Source: Rubrivivax sp. A210 (GTDB lineage: Bacteria; Pseudomonadota; Gammaproteobacteria; Burkholderiales; Burkholderiaceae_C). Taken from it: a stretch of 64,000 nucleotides of DNA. The translations under genes and the position numbers were made by a program. The notes under the pieces were generated by a model. The model was given only the letters and a program-made list of their open reading frames with translations. It made no database searches and was not told where the DNA came from. Below, piece after piece: positions 54,601 to 60,468 of this stretch. Where the stretch lies: assembly GCF_904426505.1 (NCBI RefSeq), contig NZ_CAJGBN010000006.1:1-64000 (forward strand). The letters are read 5' to 3'. The number at the start of each line of letters is the position of its first letter. Within the stretch, counting starts at the first letter, position 1.

Positions 54601-55552
54601 CGAAGATGCGAGCGATCTTCTGATTGGTCAGCACATCGGACTCGGTCACGCGGTTGCCGGTGAGGCCGGCGCTGCGTGCAGCCAACTCCGTCAGGGGAGA
54701 CACGGTCACGGCGACGTTGGAACTGCCGTCCACCACGGCCATGGCGCGCAATTCGGTATTCAGGCTGCGCGCCGCGCCGGTCGTTTCGTCATTGAAATCG
54801 GCAGCGACGCCATTGTTGTCAGTGAGCTTGACCAGGATGGCACCACGGTAGCCGTTGGTGATGGTGGCCACGTATTGCCCGGTGACGGGGTTGAGTTGCC
54901 CTTGGGCCAGGAAGTTGCCATCCTTGTCGTAGATGTCGACCTGGTCTGCTGCAATGAATTTGCCTGCCAGGGCGGTGACGGTGATGGTGTAGGCCTGGCT
55001 GCCACCCCCTGAACTCTGGCTGCCCAGGGTAGCCACCAAGCCCATGCCGGCTGCGGCGGCCCAGGCTGGCGTCAGCCACGCCGCATGGGATGCCGGGGGA
55101 ATGTAGGTAGACATGCCGGCCTGGGTGCTGAAGCCCGCCAGGCTCTCGCTGATGCCCAGGTTCTGCACCAGCGGAGATGTTTCGCCATAGGCATAGACCA
55201 GGCCGCCGCCATCGCCCAGCGGGGCACCCACGGGACTGTCGCCAGAAATGACGTAGCCCGTTGAGTTATCGCCCGCCAGGTTCACCGCGCAGGCTGCGGC
55301 ACGGCATTCGCCGTAGAAGTCTTCCAGCACCAGCTGCTTGTCGCCCAGAACGACAATGTGCAAGTCATTGGCATGTCGACTTGCCGACACCTGGGTGGCA
55401 TCGACCTCCTGACCGTCAGCGCCGGCCATGACACGGTAGTGGCTGCCGGCCTTCGCCTTGACCCGTGTGGTGCGGCCTTTCTCAAGTACCCAGCTTTCAG
55501 CATGATCCGACTTGAGTTGAATCCTGGCGTTGGGCGTTTGCAGGGCAGTCAT
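37826..55552 (-). CDS. Giant type I-secreted adhesin, BapA-like
   Basis: This encodes 5908 residues, one of the largest bacterial proteins. AGGAAGG precedes the ATG. Residues 1-180 are a BapA-prefix-like domain (VVLGDKQLVLEDFYGEC) ending in an Ala-rich hydrophobic stretch. Residues of about 515-3480 hold some 29 Ig-like domains, ten of them near-identical. Then come three modules, each with a Big_5/SbsA-like domain, seven FG-GAP repeats (core GDVNGDGLADLLIG, calcium-binding DxNGDG) and RTX-like GAGNDTLTGNGGAD plus a beta domain; the last module forms the C-terminal secretion end. The TolC, ABC and HlyD genes lie directly upstream, so it is their substrate. It is probably surface-bound and promotes biofilm or attachment. 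Confidence 0.92.
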   Translation of the reverse strand: MTALQTPNARIQLKSDHAESWVLEKGRTTRVKAKAGSHYRVMAGADGQEVDATQVSASRHANDLHIVVLGDKQLVLEDFYGECRAAACAVNLAGDNSTGYVISGDSPVGAPLGDGGGLVYAYGETSPLVQNLGISESLAGFSTQAGMSTYIPPASHAAWLTPAWAAAAGMGLVATLGSQSSGGGSQAYTITVTALAGKFIAADQVDIYDKDGNFLAQGQLNPVTGQYVATITNGYRGAILVKLTDNNGVAADFNDETTGAARSLNTELRAMAVVDGSSNVAVTVSPLTELAARSAGLTGNRVTESDVLTNQKIARIFGVADITGPAVTVLDAAYDEGNGVSAAEQYGQVLAALSGADAVSGSIDATLQRLQDALVTSPADPTQLAIKQTGVDLMDAGASAFESGAQAGAAALTVQNSQKAPWVASATDGLNTATEAGAGTSIKAAIGTATAGTVVNVVWGSQSFDYTLTANDVAAGVATIAVAANVIAAAGDGNIAITTKVGNNTASPAVIIVVDTSAPTALPDLAVISDTGASATDHVTSTRTPIFNVGPLPAGVNAVELLVDGQVVAATYNAANGELSPGTPLGDGVSAISFRYLRGGFAGAASPALSVTIDSAAPAAPTMTGVSDNAAPVTGTVANNGSSNDSTPTVAGTAEAHTTVTLYQGNAVIGSARADSAGHWSFTPATPLADGHYELSAKAMDAAGNEGPASSVHSFGIDTLAPSAPSAAPDLAAASDSGIATDNITHDTTPGLAIAAPAPGDTVKLYVNGLEVASSYVNGELTPTAALGDGVKTLTYSHVDAAGNEGPQSPALAVTIDTTEAATPTANPSGGRLFTGTAEPGTTVTLNWTDGTPQTATLTADANGNWRYPGTGLLPAGIPNGTVITVASVDAAGNPAQRTGSVVVDTLPPTLDSVLDDAGRITGSVAGNARTDDTTPTLSGTTGTAGGGAGDVLKVFNGNTHLGDATINASEGTWSFTPPTPLAEAAVNLSVKWVSAGNTPISSGGSAVYSVTVDTTAPGAPVNAPDLVAPDDSGSSSSDNITHRTLPTLNLGSGLIEGDVARLVVSVDGTEIAGTYNPTTGDFVPGTALAEGTHSLAYRLADAAGNLGAPSPALTLTIDSTAPTGPAGTPDLAAASDTGVSSTDELTADPTPVFQIGALPAGAAGVSLFVDGVEVASVYDPATGELGAAVALSDGTRAITYRYVDAAGNRSAASPALSITVDTTAPPMPAGAPDLTTASDTGASATDNITHDATPGFAIAAPAAGDTARLYVDGVEVAASLVNGELTPVHALGEGSHAISYRYADAAGSVGPASAGLNITIDTAAPIAPLANPSGGRLLTGVAEPGNTVTLNWTPAGGTPQAATVVANADGGWRYPEAGAPALNLGDGTVVTVTAADPAGNPAPGSATVTVSVAGPTIDSVTDDVARVLGSVARDGSTNDTQPTLSGHVGTNTGSVAGDFLRIFDGSNYLGDATVDAATGTWRFAPATALAEGSHALTAQWVTGGTANTSNGSLASNGASSAFSLTIDSTAPAAPAAPDLLSSSDSGASTTDDITADVTPGLAVTAPAVGESIKLYVDGVEVAAVYDAGLGTLTPTQPLGDGLHSMAYGYVDAAGNIGARSPGLPVTIDTTAPAAPAAPDLLAASDTGASATDDISADNTPGFGVAAPAAGESIQLFVDGIEVAASYDPATGSLTPSAALADGVHAIRYGYTDAAGNSGARSPALTVTVDTSVPSAPLNTPDLSAASDTGLSPTDDLTRSTTPSFAIGTLPGGAALARLYIDGVAVAANYDAGTGALTPTAALAQGARSITYTLVDGAGNESAPSAPLAITIDATGPALDPTANPSSGRAFAGSAAPGDTVTLTWTESGVPKTATVVANANGSWSYSPANQVPNATVVTVTATDPAGNPAPRTAAVTVDISAPTLDSVLDNRALHTGEVANGGLTNDATLTLSGMTGSASGNHLRVWDGNTYLGDAVVDSVTGTWSFTTPPLSDASHNLQVSWVSAGTAGINDGTPTSNGASAVRSAVVDATGPAAPGAAPDLVAAHDSGASSTDDVTSVTQPTINLGSGLIAGEVTAVEVTVDGAAVAGTYNTSTGDFVLSQPLASGDHTVSFSLIDLAGNFSAASPSLNLSIDTAAPAAPAVSRVSDDAAPVTGDVAAAGITNDSTPLIAGTAEANATVNLYNGSTLLGTTTAGADGAWTFTPVSPLAEGAYAITANATDAAGNTSPASAVRSFTLDTTAPATPAAAPDLSAASDTGGSSTDDVTQDTTPTFAIGSLPSDARTVTLLVDDVAVAATYDPVTGEITPDSPLSDGVRRMAYRYVDAAGNISAASPALSITIDATAPAAPGIARVTDDAAPVTGTVANAGNTNDSTPTIAGTAEANATVNVYNGATLLGSTTADASGNWAFTPASALADGTYAITAKATDAAGNESAASAVQTLTLDTSAPAAPAITSVSDNAAPVTGTVANPGSTNDTTPTIAGTAEANATVNVYNGATLLGSTTADASGNWAFTPASALADGAYAITAKATDAAGNESAASAVQTLTLDTSAPAAPAITGVSDNAAPVTGTVANAGNTNDTTPTISGTAEANATVNVYNGATLLGSATADASGNWAFTPASALADGTYAITAKATDAAGNEGAASVASSFTLDTTAPATPAITGVSDNAAPVTGTVANAGQTNDSTPTITGTAEANATVNVYNGATLLGSTTADASGNWAFTPASALAEGAYAITAKATDAAGNESAASAASTFRLDTSAPAAPAITSVSDNAAPVTGTVANAGITNDSTPTIAGTAEANATVNVYNGATLLGSTTADGSGNWAFTPASALAEGAYAITAKATDAAGNESAASAASNFTLDTTAPAAPAITGVSDNAAPVTGTVANAGNTNDTTPTITGTAEANATVNVYNGATLLGSATADASGNWAFTPAAALAEGTYAITAKATDAAGNESAASAVSSFTLDTSAPAAPAITSISDNAAPVTGAVANAGSTNDTTPTITGTAEANATVNVYNGATLLGSTTADASGNWAFTPAAALAEGAYAITAKATDAAGNESAASAASSFTLDTSAPAAPAITSISDNAAPVTGTVANAGNTNDTTPTIAGTAEANATVNVYNGATLLGSTTADASGNWAFTPASALADGTYAITAKATDAAGNESAASAASNFTLDTSAPAAPAITGVSDNAAPVTGTVANAGNTNDTTPTIAGTAEANATVNVYNGATLLGSTTADASGNWAFTPASALADGTYAITAKATDAAGNEGAASAASSFTLDTTAPATPAITSISDNAAPVTGTVANAGITNDTTPTIAGTAEANATVNIYNGTTLLGSTTADASGNWAFTPAAALAEGSYAITAKASDAAGNEGAASAASNFTLDTTAPAAPAIVSVSDNVRTPGLIADAGITDDATPTFSGTAESNATVSLFNGATLLGSTTADAAGQWTFTPGSALASASYSVTAQASDAAGNAGASSAAKAFRIDATAPTLSSSSPADNASTVNAGDNLVLTFSEAVQAGSGNIVISNGTDTRTISIGDATQVTISGSTVTINPTADLQPGSAYNVLIAATALRDAAGNPFAGIADATVLNFATVSPAFRLQSLTGGSTEGFAILGEALSDSSGYAVSNAGDVNGDGLDDLIIGAADASARPGKAYVVFGSSTLAGPVHLSAVAAGSGGFAMFGSGTSQAGYSVSDAGDVNGDGLADLLVGSIYADPNGSVDGGQSFVVYGKTSTGSIQLSSLTAGGSSAGFAINGHCFQGGAGVSVSGAGDVNGDGLADIIVGAPGAGGGGQSYIVFGTTAGTRATVELSAVAAGSGGFVVNGSMTDASTIGSGASVSAAGDVNGDGLADLVIGAGSRDGMGRTYVAFGKTGTGAIALSAVATQSTGFLINGFTDGSSNSSQSGYSVSTVGDVNGDGLSDLIVGAPTANVLGRLDTGRSFVVFGKTDALAVDLSAVAAGSGGYMITGETNPTQTAWSVSGAGDVNGDGLGDMIVGAPLYRSVGRSYLVYGKSGTAAVELTAVAAGNGGFAIDTDGSNSRAGFSVSAAGDVNGDGLDDLLIGDYVRNGDAGGAGRSYVIFGSTGGGFAAATAVDVVGTSGDDTLDDGGTAKTIVANTGNDSITATAASVVYAGAGNDRIEIDGAMITALQSNLGAGGNSGQLVRVDGGGGIDTLALNGAGLTLDLTAIADQAAGNAIGGSRLDSIERIDLTGSGNNTLTLDPADIHGLAGMNLFNDGNGGTGLGAAVARHQLLVDGDAGDVLNASGTWNDAGTITAGGQTYAVYNDTTSAAQLLVDTDITRNITAPVDTAPTLVNSSPADNATGVTAASNIVLTFSEAIVAGTGNIVISNGTDTRTISVTDTSQVTISGNTLSINPATDLQSGTYNVQMLSGVIKDSTNNPYAGISDATTLNFRVPATPVAVVELSAVESGTGGFVINGECASGLSGWSVSSAGDVNGDGLNDVIIGARGMLGGSGRGYVVFGKTDNTVAVELSAVKLGSGGFAIDSASPSGKLGFSVSSAGDMNGDGLADLLISAQSETRAANFSGASYVVFGKTSGTSVNLASIGSNGFVIGGGTDNYAMGYEVSSAGDVNGDGVSDVIIGANPDVSYVVFGKSSTTAVTLPTLSVTTTNAGYFMIDGRGVGNANDGLHVSSAGDVNGDGLADLLIDSSLSENYVVFGKTDASIVQLSSLGAGGFKINAATALESGLNASGLNGAAIGDVNGDGLADLIVANTFASPHGSTSGRSYVLFGKAGSAAIELSSVIGGTGGFIINGMCSGEATGWDISSAGDMNGDGLGDMLVSSQAFNANTGRTYVIYGRTATTAVELSDIAAGSGGFIVNGASSGQASGTSVSSAGDINGDGLSDLLIGATSGRPGGRTTAGQTYVVFGGEQFASTVDYLGDTFANSLVGTASSETFAAGAGNDTLTGNGGADVMYGGAGNDVFVLNADNISKLSAGVSDGQLARVAGGTGLDTLQVTGGANLDLTAIANVGAGTPNGFSRIESIEKIDLATDAGANTLTLAPADIRDMAGMNVFNAGNGWTDLGAKVQKHQLLIDGHAGDVLNASGTWTDFGTTTVGGQTYTIYNDQASATQLLVDTDITRNISAVVDVAPTLASSSPADNATGVATASNIVLTFSEAVVAGSGNIVISNGTDTRTISVTDTTQVTISGNTLTINPATDLQSGTYNVQMLSGVIKDSTNNPYAGISDTTTLNFRVPVAVVELSAVANGLGGFVINGESASGLSGYSVSSAGDVNADGLDDVFIGAPYMLGQYGRGYVVFGKTDTAAAVELSAVKLGSGGFAIDYGTPLGQLGLAVSAAGDMNGDGLADLLIGAPIETRNAAQSGASYVVFGKTSGTSVNLASIGTNGFVITGGTTTNYGLGSDVAVAGDVNGDGSSDIVVGSVSDVSYVVFGKSSSTAINLPSKGDTTTNAGYFMIDGRGVGDIQDGASLSSAGDINGDGLADLLVGSGRAENYVVFGKTDVSIVQLSNLGAGGFKINAATNLETGGNLNGQSGASIGDVNGDNLADLIVANTAADPHGSNEGRGYVIFGRTGSAAVELSAVIGGVGGFVINGMCSGSLTGSDVSSAGDMNGDGLGDMLISAHRFLGNKGRTYVVYGRTATTAVELSDIAAGNGGFIINGVCTGEASGFSVSSAGDVNGDGLSDLLIGASNANPGGRTNAGQTAIVFGGEQFATTVDFMGDTSANSLDGTAIGETFAAGAGNDTLTGNGGADVMYAGAGNDVFVLNADNISKLFAGVTDGQLARVAGGTGLDTLQVTGGATLDLTGITNLGGGTPGGFSRIESIEKIDLATDTAANTLTIRAKDVIDMSGMNLFNVDGAATADRFHQLMIKGDAGDTVNIGSGWTATGITYTDAADSNHTYKVYQDTAAHAQLLIDDAIVTASHVI
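45410..48530 (-). repeat. Ten near-identical 312-bp Ig-domain repeats
   Basis: Ten in-frame tandem units of 312 bp (104 residues) share blocks such as SDNAAPVTGTVANAG, EANATVNVYNGATLLGS and NWAFTPASALA. Units differ at few positions, mostly in the first 40 bases, implying recent amplification or gene conversion. Assembly could have collapsed or expanded this array. Confidence 0.9.
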
Positions 55553-55581
55553 GGGGAATCCTTCCTGGAAGGGGTTGACGT

Positions 55582-56727
55582 TCAGCGCTCGGTCATGGCT
55601 CCGCCAAAGGCGCGCGCAATGGGTTTGGTGAGGTATTGCAGGACGGTTCTGTGGCCGACCTGTATGTCGGCCGTTGCCGTCATGCCGGGCTTGATATCGG
55701 CGCTGCGCAGCTTGTGGTGAAGAGCCAGCTTTTCCAAGGTCAGGCGTATGCGGCCGCGGTAGGCTGTGAGCGGCTGGCCATTCGGGCCGGGCTCGGTCAG
55801 CGTGTCAGAACCCAGGTAAACCAATTCGCCCTGCGCACTGCCATAAAGCGTGTAGTCAAAGGCGTCCAGACGCAGTTGAACGGGCAGGCCCACGCGCAGC
55901 AAGCCGATATCGGTCGGGTTCAACTTCACTTCGAGCAGCAACTCACCATCGGTCGGGGAGATCTGCATCACCTCGTCACCGGCCCGCAACACGCCGCCCA
56001 CGGTGTTGAAGCGCAGGTACTTCACGACACCGTCCATCGAAGCGGTGAGCGCCGTGTGGTCCAGCACATTGCGTCGCTCGTCGCGGCGAAAGCGCTGCCC
56101 GGCGAGTTCCTCTTCCAGCTTTGCGGCTTCGGTGCGGGCCTCTTGCCGGTACTTGCTTTGCAACTCCTGCATCTTGGCCTTCAGCTCCAGCACCTGGCGC
56201 CGGGCCCGCAGCAGTTCAACCTGGCTGATATCGCCGCTGGCCATCAGCTTCTCGTTGATGCGCAACTCCTCGCTGGCCAGGCGCAGGGAGTCATCGAGCG
56301 CCGCGACCGCTTCGCTCAGGCTTTGCTGGCGCTGCGCATAAAGTGCCATCTGGGCCGCTACCAGATGGGCGTGCGCGGCCAAGGCGCGCCCAAAGGCAGG
56401 CGCGCGGCCTTCGGCCTCCGCATGCGCTCGCTCAAGGGCGGCGGCCAGGGCGGCCACCTTGGATTGGCTCTCATCGAAAGAGGCACGAGCCCGTTCGGTT
56501 TCCAGCACCGCCAGCACCTGGCCCTGCGTGACGCGGTCGCCCTCCTGCACCCGAATGGCAGACAGCACGCCACCGTCAACAGCCTGGATGATCTGGGTGC
56601 GCGCGCCGGGGATGACCTGCCCCTGGGTGCGCACGGTCTGCTCGATCTCGAAGTAGCCGGCCCAGGCCAGGAAAAGCACCAGGCCCAGGGTCATCACGGG
56701 CAGAACCCGCAGGGTCGGCAGCTTCAT
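55582..56727 (-). CDS. Type I secretion adaptor, HlyD family
   Basis: This encodes 381 residues. The ATG overlaps the ABC transporter stop (ATGA). One N-terminal membrane segment (VMTLGLVLFLAWAGYFEI) is followed by a lipoyl half-domain with VDGGVLSAIRVQEGDRVTQGQVLAVL, a long coiled-coil hairpin of about 130 residues and the second lipoyl and beta-barrel part (TALTASMDGVVKYLRFNTVGG, KPGMTATADIQVG). It is the periplasmic adaptor linking the ABC transporter to TolC. A 29-base gap separates it from the adhesin gene. Confidence 0.95.
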   Translation of the reverse strand: MKLPTLRVLPVMTLGLVLFLAWAGYFEIEQTVRTQGQVIPGARTQIIQAVDGGVLSAIRVQEGDRVTQGQVLAVLETERARASFDESQSKVAALAAALERAHAEAEGRAPAFGRALAAHAHLVAAQMALYAQRQQSLSEAVAALDDSLRLASEELRINEKLMASGDISQVELLRARRQVLELKAKMQELQSKYRQEARTEAAKLEEELAGQRFRRDERRNVLDHTALTASMDGVVKYLRFNTVGGVLRAGDEVMQISPTDGELLLEVKLNPTDIGLLRVGLPVQLRLDAFDYTLYGSAQGELVYLGSDTLTEPGPNGQPLTAYRGRIRLTLEKLALHHKLRSADIKPGMTATADIQVGHRTVLQYLTKPIARAFGGAMTER

Positions 56728-58841
56728 GCGGGGACCGCGGCAACAACCGGGACAGCGCCGGTGGCTTGCACAGGAGCCCCTTGCAGGCGCTCCATCACAC
56801 TGGCCGTAGGCCCATCCATCACGATGCGGTGGTTGGCAATGACGATCAGCCGATTGACCAGGTTCAGCATCTCGGGCTTGTGCGTGACCAGCACCAGGGT
56901 GTCGTCGGCTGCAAGCGTCTGCTGCAGCAGGGCAGTGATCTGACGCTCGCTCTGGCTGTCCACCGCCGCCGTGGGCTCATCGAGCAGCCAGATGCGGGGC
57001 CTGCGCAGGAACACCCGCGTCAGATTGACCATTTGGCGCTGCCCGCCCGAGAGCCCGCTGCCGCCTTCGTAGATCTCTTGTTGCAGCCCGCGCGGATGCA
57101 CCGCGATCACCGAGGCAAACAGTCCGGTTCGCTGCGCGACCCTGACCAGGACTTCGTCGCCCGGGTCCACCATGCCGAGCACCAGGTTGTCGCGCAGGGT
57201 GCCGGCAAACAGGCGTCCCTCCTGCTGCAGATAGCCCACGTGTTCGGCCAACAGGGGTTTGGAGAGCTGGGCCAGGTCTACGTCATCCAGCCGGATGCTG
57301 CCCTCTTGTGGCTTGTACATGCCCGAGAGCAGGCGCAGCAATGTGGTCTTGCCCGCGCCCACCGGGCCGACGATGCCGACGCGCTCGCCCGCCACAATGC
57401 GCAGTTCCGGGATGTGCAGGGCAGGCTGGGCACCGTACTGCAGCGTGACGCCCTGCATGCGGTAGTCACCGCGAAGCTGATCGACCAGGACCGGTGTGTG
57501 GTCATGGTGATCGTCCTGCAGGCGCCAGAGCTGGTCCAGCCCTTCGAGCGCCGCCCGGGTATGGGCCCACTGCATCAGCTGGCCGGCAATCAAGGCCACC
57601 GGGCCCAGCACGCGCCCGGCCAGGATCGAGCAGGCAATCAGGGCGCCCATGGTGAGTTCGTTGCGCGCGACCATCCAGGCGCCGAAGGCCACCAGCAGGA
57701 TGTAGCTGAACTGCTGGAAGGCGCCCATCATCTGTTGGTACTGCTCGCTCAGGCGACGTGAATCCATCTCGGCCTGGCGCGACTGGTCGGTGCTCTTGAG
57801 CCAGCGGCCCAGCATGCGCCAGCCTCCCTGGCCGGACTTGATGGTCTCGGCGCCTTCGATGGTTTCCACCAGCAGGCCGGTCTTGAAGTTGCCGGCCGCG
57901 CTCGCCGCCTTGGCAGCACGCTGCATGCGGCCGTGCATCCAGAGACTGGTGCTGACCGCGGCGACAAAGAAGAACAGCGGAATGGCCGCCAGCATGCCGC
58001 CCAAGGCTGCGATCAGCGCCAGGAACACCAGCATGAAGGGCAAATCGATCAGCGCACTGCCCGCGGCCTGGGTCAGAAAGGCGCGCACCATCTCGTAACC
58101 GCGCAATTGCCCGGAGAGCGTGCCCACGCTGCGGGGCATCTGATCCAGCCGAACCGACAACAGGCGCAGGAACACCGTGCGGGCCAGGCGCTGGTCCATG
58201 CGCTCGATCAGTTGATCATGCAATTGCGAGCGGGCACGCCTTGCCAGCCAATCCAGGCCGACGGCAGCCAGCGCTCCCAGGCTCAGCACCAGCAGCGTCT
58301 GCAAGGCACCGGCCGGAATCACGCGGTCGTACACCTGCATCGAGTAGAACGAGACAGCAATGCCCAGCACGCCGATGACCAGACCGCCGAGCGAGGCTTC
58401 CAGCAACAGCGCACGGTGGCTCAGCACCTCGGCCTGGATGATGGCCAGAACCGGACTTGCGCCCGCCCGAAACGGCGCGGAAAGGCGCAGGCTCGCCAAG
58501 GCAAATTCATCCAGTGTGCTGCGCGCTTCCTCGGTCCACTGCTTCTGGTCGCCCTGCCATTGGCTGAGAATCCAGAGCCCCTGGCCGTTGCGGCCCAGGA
58601 TGAGGCCGAATTCACCCGCTGCCCCACAGGCCAGCATCGGCAGCTGCGAGCCGTCGGGCTCCTTGATCCAGCGCGGCGCATCGATTCCCAGGTGGGCCGC
58701 GAAGGACTTGAACTGTTGCTGCACCGGAGTACCCGCGGCTTGTGCGACGGATACGGCCTCCTGCAGGGCCAGGCGATCCACACTTTCCCGCTGAAGCTCA
58801 CTCAGGCGGATGAGGGTGCGGAGCAAGGCGCTTTCGGTCAT
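56724..58841 (-). CDS. Type I secretion ABC transporter
   Basis: This encodes 705 residues from the ATG at 58841, overlapping the tolC stop by 4 bases. It has an N-terminal C39-like domain without the catalytic Cys motif, so it is probably non-proteolytic, then a membrane domain with about six segments and a nucleotide-binding domain: Walker A IVGPVGAGKTT, signature LSGGQRQ, Walker B IWLLDEPTAAVD and switch His THKPE. It is of the LapB/BapA-exporter type, exporting proteins by a C-terminal signal, and here the giant adhesin. Confidence 0.95.
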   Translation of the reverse strand: MTESALLRTLIRLSELQRESVDRLALQEAVSVAQAAGTPVQQQFKSFAAHLGIDAPRWIKEPDGSQLPMLACGAAGEFGLILGRNGQGLWILSQWQGDQKQWTEEARSTLDEFALASLRLSAPFRAGASPVLAIIQAEVLSHRALLLEASLGGLVIGVLGIAVSFYSMQVYDRVIPAGALQTLLVLSLGALAAVGLDWLARRARSQLHDQLIERMDQRLARTVFLRLLSVRLDQMPRSVGTLSGQLRGYEMVRAFLTQAAGSALIDLPFMLVFLALIAALGGMLAAIPLFFFVAAVSTSLWMHGRMQRAAKAASAAGNFKTGLLVETIEGAETIKSGQGGWRMLGRWLKSTDQSRQAEMDSRRLSEQYQQMMGAFQQFSYILLVAFGAWMVARNELTMGALIACSILAGRVLGPVALIAGQLMQWAHTRAALEGLDQLWRLQDDHHDHTPVLVDQLRGDYRMQGVTLQYGAQPALHIPELRIVAGERVGIVGPVGAGKTTLLRLLSGMYKPQEGSIRLDDVDLAQLSKPLLAEHVGYLQQEGRLFAGTLRDNLVLGMVDPGDEVLVRVAQRTGLFASVIAVHPRGLQQEIYEGGSGLSGGQRQMVNLTRVFLRRPRIWLLDEPTAAVDSQSERQITALLQQTLAADDTLVLVTHKPEMLNLVNRLIVIANHRIVMDGPTASVMERLQGAPVQATGAVPVVAAVPA

Positions 58842-60217
58842 GGCGGCGTCAACAGGTGTTCGTAGTCGGTGACGGCCAGCAGGCGCCAAAATGCCACCAG
58901 ACGGGTGGCCTCCAGATCTGCCATCTGCGTTTCGAGTTGAATGTGTTCGCGCGCAGAGTTCATCAGGTCTTGCCAGGTCTTGCGGCCCGACAGAAATTGC
59001 CGGTCCCATGATTGCTGAACCAGTTGGGACTTGGCTGCCCCCTGCTGCAACGCGAGGCGGCGCGCATCGGACTGCACAAGCACGGTGTGGTCCACCATGA
59101 CCTGCTCTTGCAAGCCCAGTCGTTGCACCTCGATCTCAGCCAGGGCGGCGTCCTGCTGACCCCGGGCCTCGGCAATCGAGGATTGGGTCGAGAGGCCCGC
59201 GCCGAAACGGGTGCTCAGGCCGATGAAAGCGCGCGTCACCGGCGCCCGCCCGGGCGCGCTGTAGTTGCCGAACTGACGCTCCAGTCGGGCATAGACTTCG
59301 GGCCACTGGTCGGCTTGACGCTCGGCAACCAGACTGGCTTGCGACTGTGCGATGGCGCGATACCGGGCCAGCGTAGGGGAACTGTCCTGCGCCTGCCGCA
59401 GCAACTGTTCCAGCGTGTGGGCCAAAGGGTGGGCCGTGGCCGCCCGCTGCGCCAACTCCGGCTCGAGAACCGGGCGCCCGGCCAACTGGGTGAGCTTGAG
59501 CATGGCGGTCTGCTTTTGCGTGCCGCTCGCCAGCGCATCCGCTTCCAGCATGGCCAGCCGTTCTTCCGCCAGGATCTGGTCACTCGGTGCGGACTGTCCT
59601 TCCTGCACCCGGCGAACCACCATGTCCTTCATCTGCTGATGCAGCACCAGGCCCGTGGCATAGATCTTCTGCTTGTCATGGGCAGCCGCCCATTCGCCAT
59701 ACGCCTGAATCACGCGCATCACAAGTTGCAGCCTGGACTCCGCCAGGAGCGCACTGTTGAGCAACACCGTGGCACGCGCTCTGTCCAGATTGGCTGACAA
59801 GCGGCCGGCATTCCACAGTGACTGGCGCAAGCCCAGAATGGTGACTTGCTTGTCCCCTGTGTAGCTGCTGTCACCGGCGCTGACCGCCGCGTTCTCGACG
59901 CTCAGTGAAGGCGTCGGGTAGAACTGCCACCGGGCACCTTCAACACCGGCTTCGGCCGCGCGCAGGGATGCGCCTTGCACCGCCAGTTGCGGATGGCGTG
60001 CCAGCACCTCCGCAATGAGAACCTGGAGCGAGCTTCCGGTCTGCGGAGCGGCCCAGGCGGCCCATGGCAGACTGCTGCCGATGGCGACGAGCCAGGCTGC
60101 AAGCACAGCGCACAAGCCCTTGCACCGCCACCCCTGGGGTGACCGACAAACCGGATTTCGAGCCCCCGGAATCATGACTGGCACAGAATTGATGCAATTG
60201 ACTTTCAGCTTCACCAT
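58838..60217 (-). CDS. Outer-membrane channel TolC family
   Basis: This encodes 459 residues, or about 445 if it starts at the ATG at 60175; no start has a strong ribosome-binding site. The signal peptide is AVLAAWLVAIGSSLPWAAWA. The mature protein is helical with duplicated outer-membrane efflux repeats (ALLAESRLQLVMRVIQAYGEWAAA, LRQSLWNAGRLSANLDRARA). It forms the trimeric outer-membrane tunnel of the type I system and is the first gene of the secretion-adhesin operon. Its promoter must lie in the 251-bp gap shared with the divergent regulator. Confidence 0.92.
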   Translation of the reverse strand: MVKLKVNCINSVPVMIPGARNPVCRSPQGWRCKGLCAVLAAWLVAIGSSLPWAAWAAPQTGSSLQVLIAEVLARHPQLAVQGASLRAAEAGVEGARWQFYPTPSLSVENAAVSAGDSSYTGDKQVTILGLRQSLWNAGRLSANLDRARATVLLNSALLAESRLQLVMRVIQAYGEWAAAHDKQKIYATGLVLHQQMKDMVVRRVQEGQSAPSDQILAEERLAMLEADALASGTQKQTAMLKLTQLAGRPVLEPELAQRAATAHPLAHTLEQLLRQAQDSSPTLARYRAIAQSQASLVAERQADQWPEVYARLERQFGNYSAPGRAPVTRAFIGLSTRFGAGLSTQSSIAEARGQQDAALAEIEVQRLGLQEQVMVDHTVLVQSDARRLALQQGAAKSQLVQQSWDRQFLSGRKTWQDLMNSAREHIQLETQMADLEATRLVAFWRLLAVTDYEHLLTPP

Positions 60218-60468
60218 TTTTGCCGTGCCGGTGAAGCCAGTCTTTGCTGCAGCGCTGCTTGTGTTTGCAACAGAGACTATTTCCGTGCCTCAGAAAAAGT
60301 CACTCGCTGAAATGCCGTGCTTTCGCTGGCAAAGTTTTGCTGCAGCACCCAGCATCATTGCCGCGGAGAATTGGGGCCGAAATTCACCCTTTCAATCAAT
60401 GTTTTCCGACGAGAATCAGCGTAGCGCAACCATTGCCGAGAACGCACTTCCCAAGTAGGACATCACCC
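60218..60468. promoter_or_regulatory. Divergent control region with direct repeats
   Basis: This 251-bp, relatively AT-rich gap between tolC (minus) and the REC-AraC gene (plus) has no gene. An 11-base direct repeat TTTGCTGCAGC occurs at 60243-60253 and 60336-60346. AraC-type regulators often bind direct repeats in such gaps, so these are candidate sites. Confidence 0.35.

Noticed and set aside
55048..55058. Ala-Ala-Ala-Gly motif near adhesin residue 167 as a LapG cleavage site
   Set aside because: It sits in a generic Ala-rich hydrophobic stretch, and no lapG or lapD gene is in the window.
60244..60468. Longer upstream start for the REC-AraC gene
   Set aside because: The receiver domain begins at the ATG at 60469 with AGGA upstream; the extension has no homology to receivers.
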